The notes beneath the pieces are model-generated. The model worked only from the letters and a program-made list of their open reading frames with translations. It was not told the origin of the DNA and did not search any database. This document shows, in pieces, positions 22,984-23,153 of a stretch of DNA of 23,153 nucleotides. The position numbers and the translations under genes were made by a program. This stretch comes from a virus, in IMG/VR virus record IMGVR_UViG_3300013131_000254, positions 1 through 23,153 of that record. The stretch is one strand, 5' to 3'. How positions within the stretch are numbered: the first letter of the stretch is position 1; every line of letters begins with the position of its first letter.

Positions 22984-23153
22984 CAAAAAGCTCCTGACAG
23001 AGTGGCGTCCCTTCGAGTACACGAAGGACATGATCGAAGAGTCCAAGCGTATTAATAACGGTAAGATCATCATGAGGGGAGTCCTGCAGAAGTCCGACAC
23101 CCTCAACCAAAATGGACGCATCTATCCACGTCCCATCCTCGAGCGTGAGGTGA
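22976..23153 (+). CDS. Prohead (head maturation) protease, T4 gp21-type, 3' truncated
   Basis: The ATG at 22976 follows GGAG at 22965-22968 by seven bases and overlaps the previous stop by eight bases (ATGACTGA). Only the first 59 residues are in the window. They include LLTEWRPFEYTKDMIEESKR, NNGKIIMRGVLQKSDTLNQN and GRIYPRPILEREV, which match the N-terminal region of T4-like prohead proteases as I know them (RGVLQ..D..N.NGRIYP..IL..EV). The enzyme would cleave scaffold and capsid proteins during prohead maturation. Its catalytic His and Ser lie beyond the window edge. The order portal, core-region protein, protease is the same as in T4. Confidence 0.88.
   Translation, partial: MTDKKLLTEWRPFEYTKDMIEESKRINNGKIIMRGVLQKSDTLNQNGRIYPRPILEREV

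Noticed and set aside
1-23153. CRISPR array, tRNA genes, insertion sequences or a toxin-antitoxin or defence system
   Set aside because: I found no regularly spaced repeats, cloverleaf-like sequences, transposase motifs or known defence genes on either strand.

Overview
The window looks like part of the genome of a large tailed bacteriophage (Caudoviricetes) related to the T4-type or jumbo myoviruses. All recognisable genes are on the + strand and tightly packed, with small overlaps and no gap longer than about 60 bases. The hallmark genes are a T4 gp17-type large terminase, a portal, the start of a T4 gp21-type prohead protease, and gp46/gp47-like recombination functions. Shine-Dalgarno sites (AGGAG, GGAGG) before several starts point to a bacterial host. 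Nothing in the window identifies that host.

Layout: (1) 1-11810 is a virion-protein module. It holds a 5'-truncated protein with an FN3-like fold, a 1273-aa protein of unknown role, a protein with an FN3 domain, and then three more virion proteins, the last carrying a LamG-like jelly-roll domain. A free-standing GIY-YIG homing endonuclease gene (6602-7318) interrupts this module. (2) 11837-16570 is a replication/recombination cassette: a RuvC-like resolvase, a DnaG/T4 gp61-type primase, and one long protein that joins an Mre11/SbcD nuclease to a Rad50/SbcC ATPase. (3) 16563-17172 holds a small zinc-ribbon protein and a 123-aa protein of unknown role. (4) 17212-23153 is the packaging and capsid-assembly module: large terminase, portal interrupted by a 422-aa intein with an HNH endonuclease, a conserved head-region protein, and the start of the prohead protease.

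How the genes fit together: primase, RuvC-like resolvase and Mre11-Rad50 would support recombination-dependent replication and the resolution of branched DNA before packaging. Terminase and portal form the packaging motor, and the protease and its upstream neighbour would build and mature the prohead. Two unrelated homing systems (a GIY-YIG gene and an HNH intein) have invaded the late genes, and both look more AT-rich than their surroundings.

The most unusual features are the single-chain Mre11-Rad50 protein with a non-canonical zinc hook, the homing endonuclease that begins with a copy of the first six codons of the virion gene it sits in front of, and a shared C-terminal motif in two neighbouring virion proteins. 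No tRNA, rRNA, CRISPR array or IS element was recognised.
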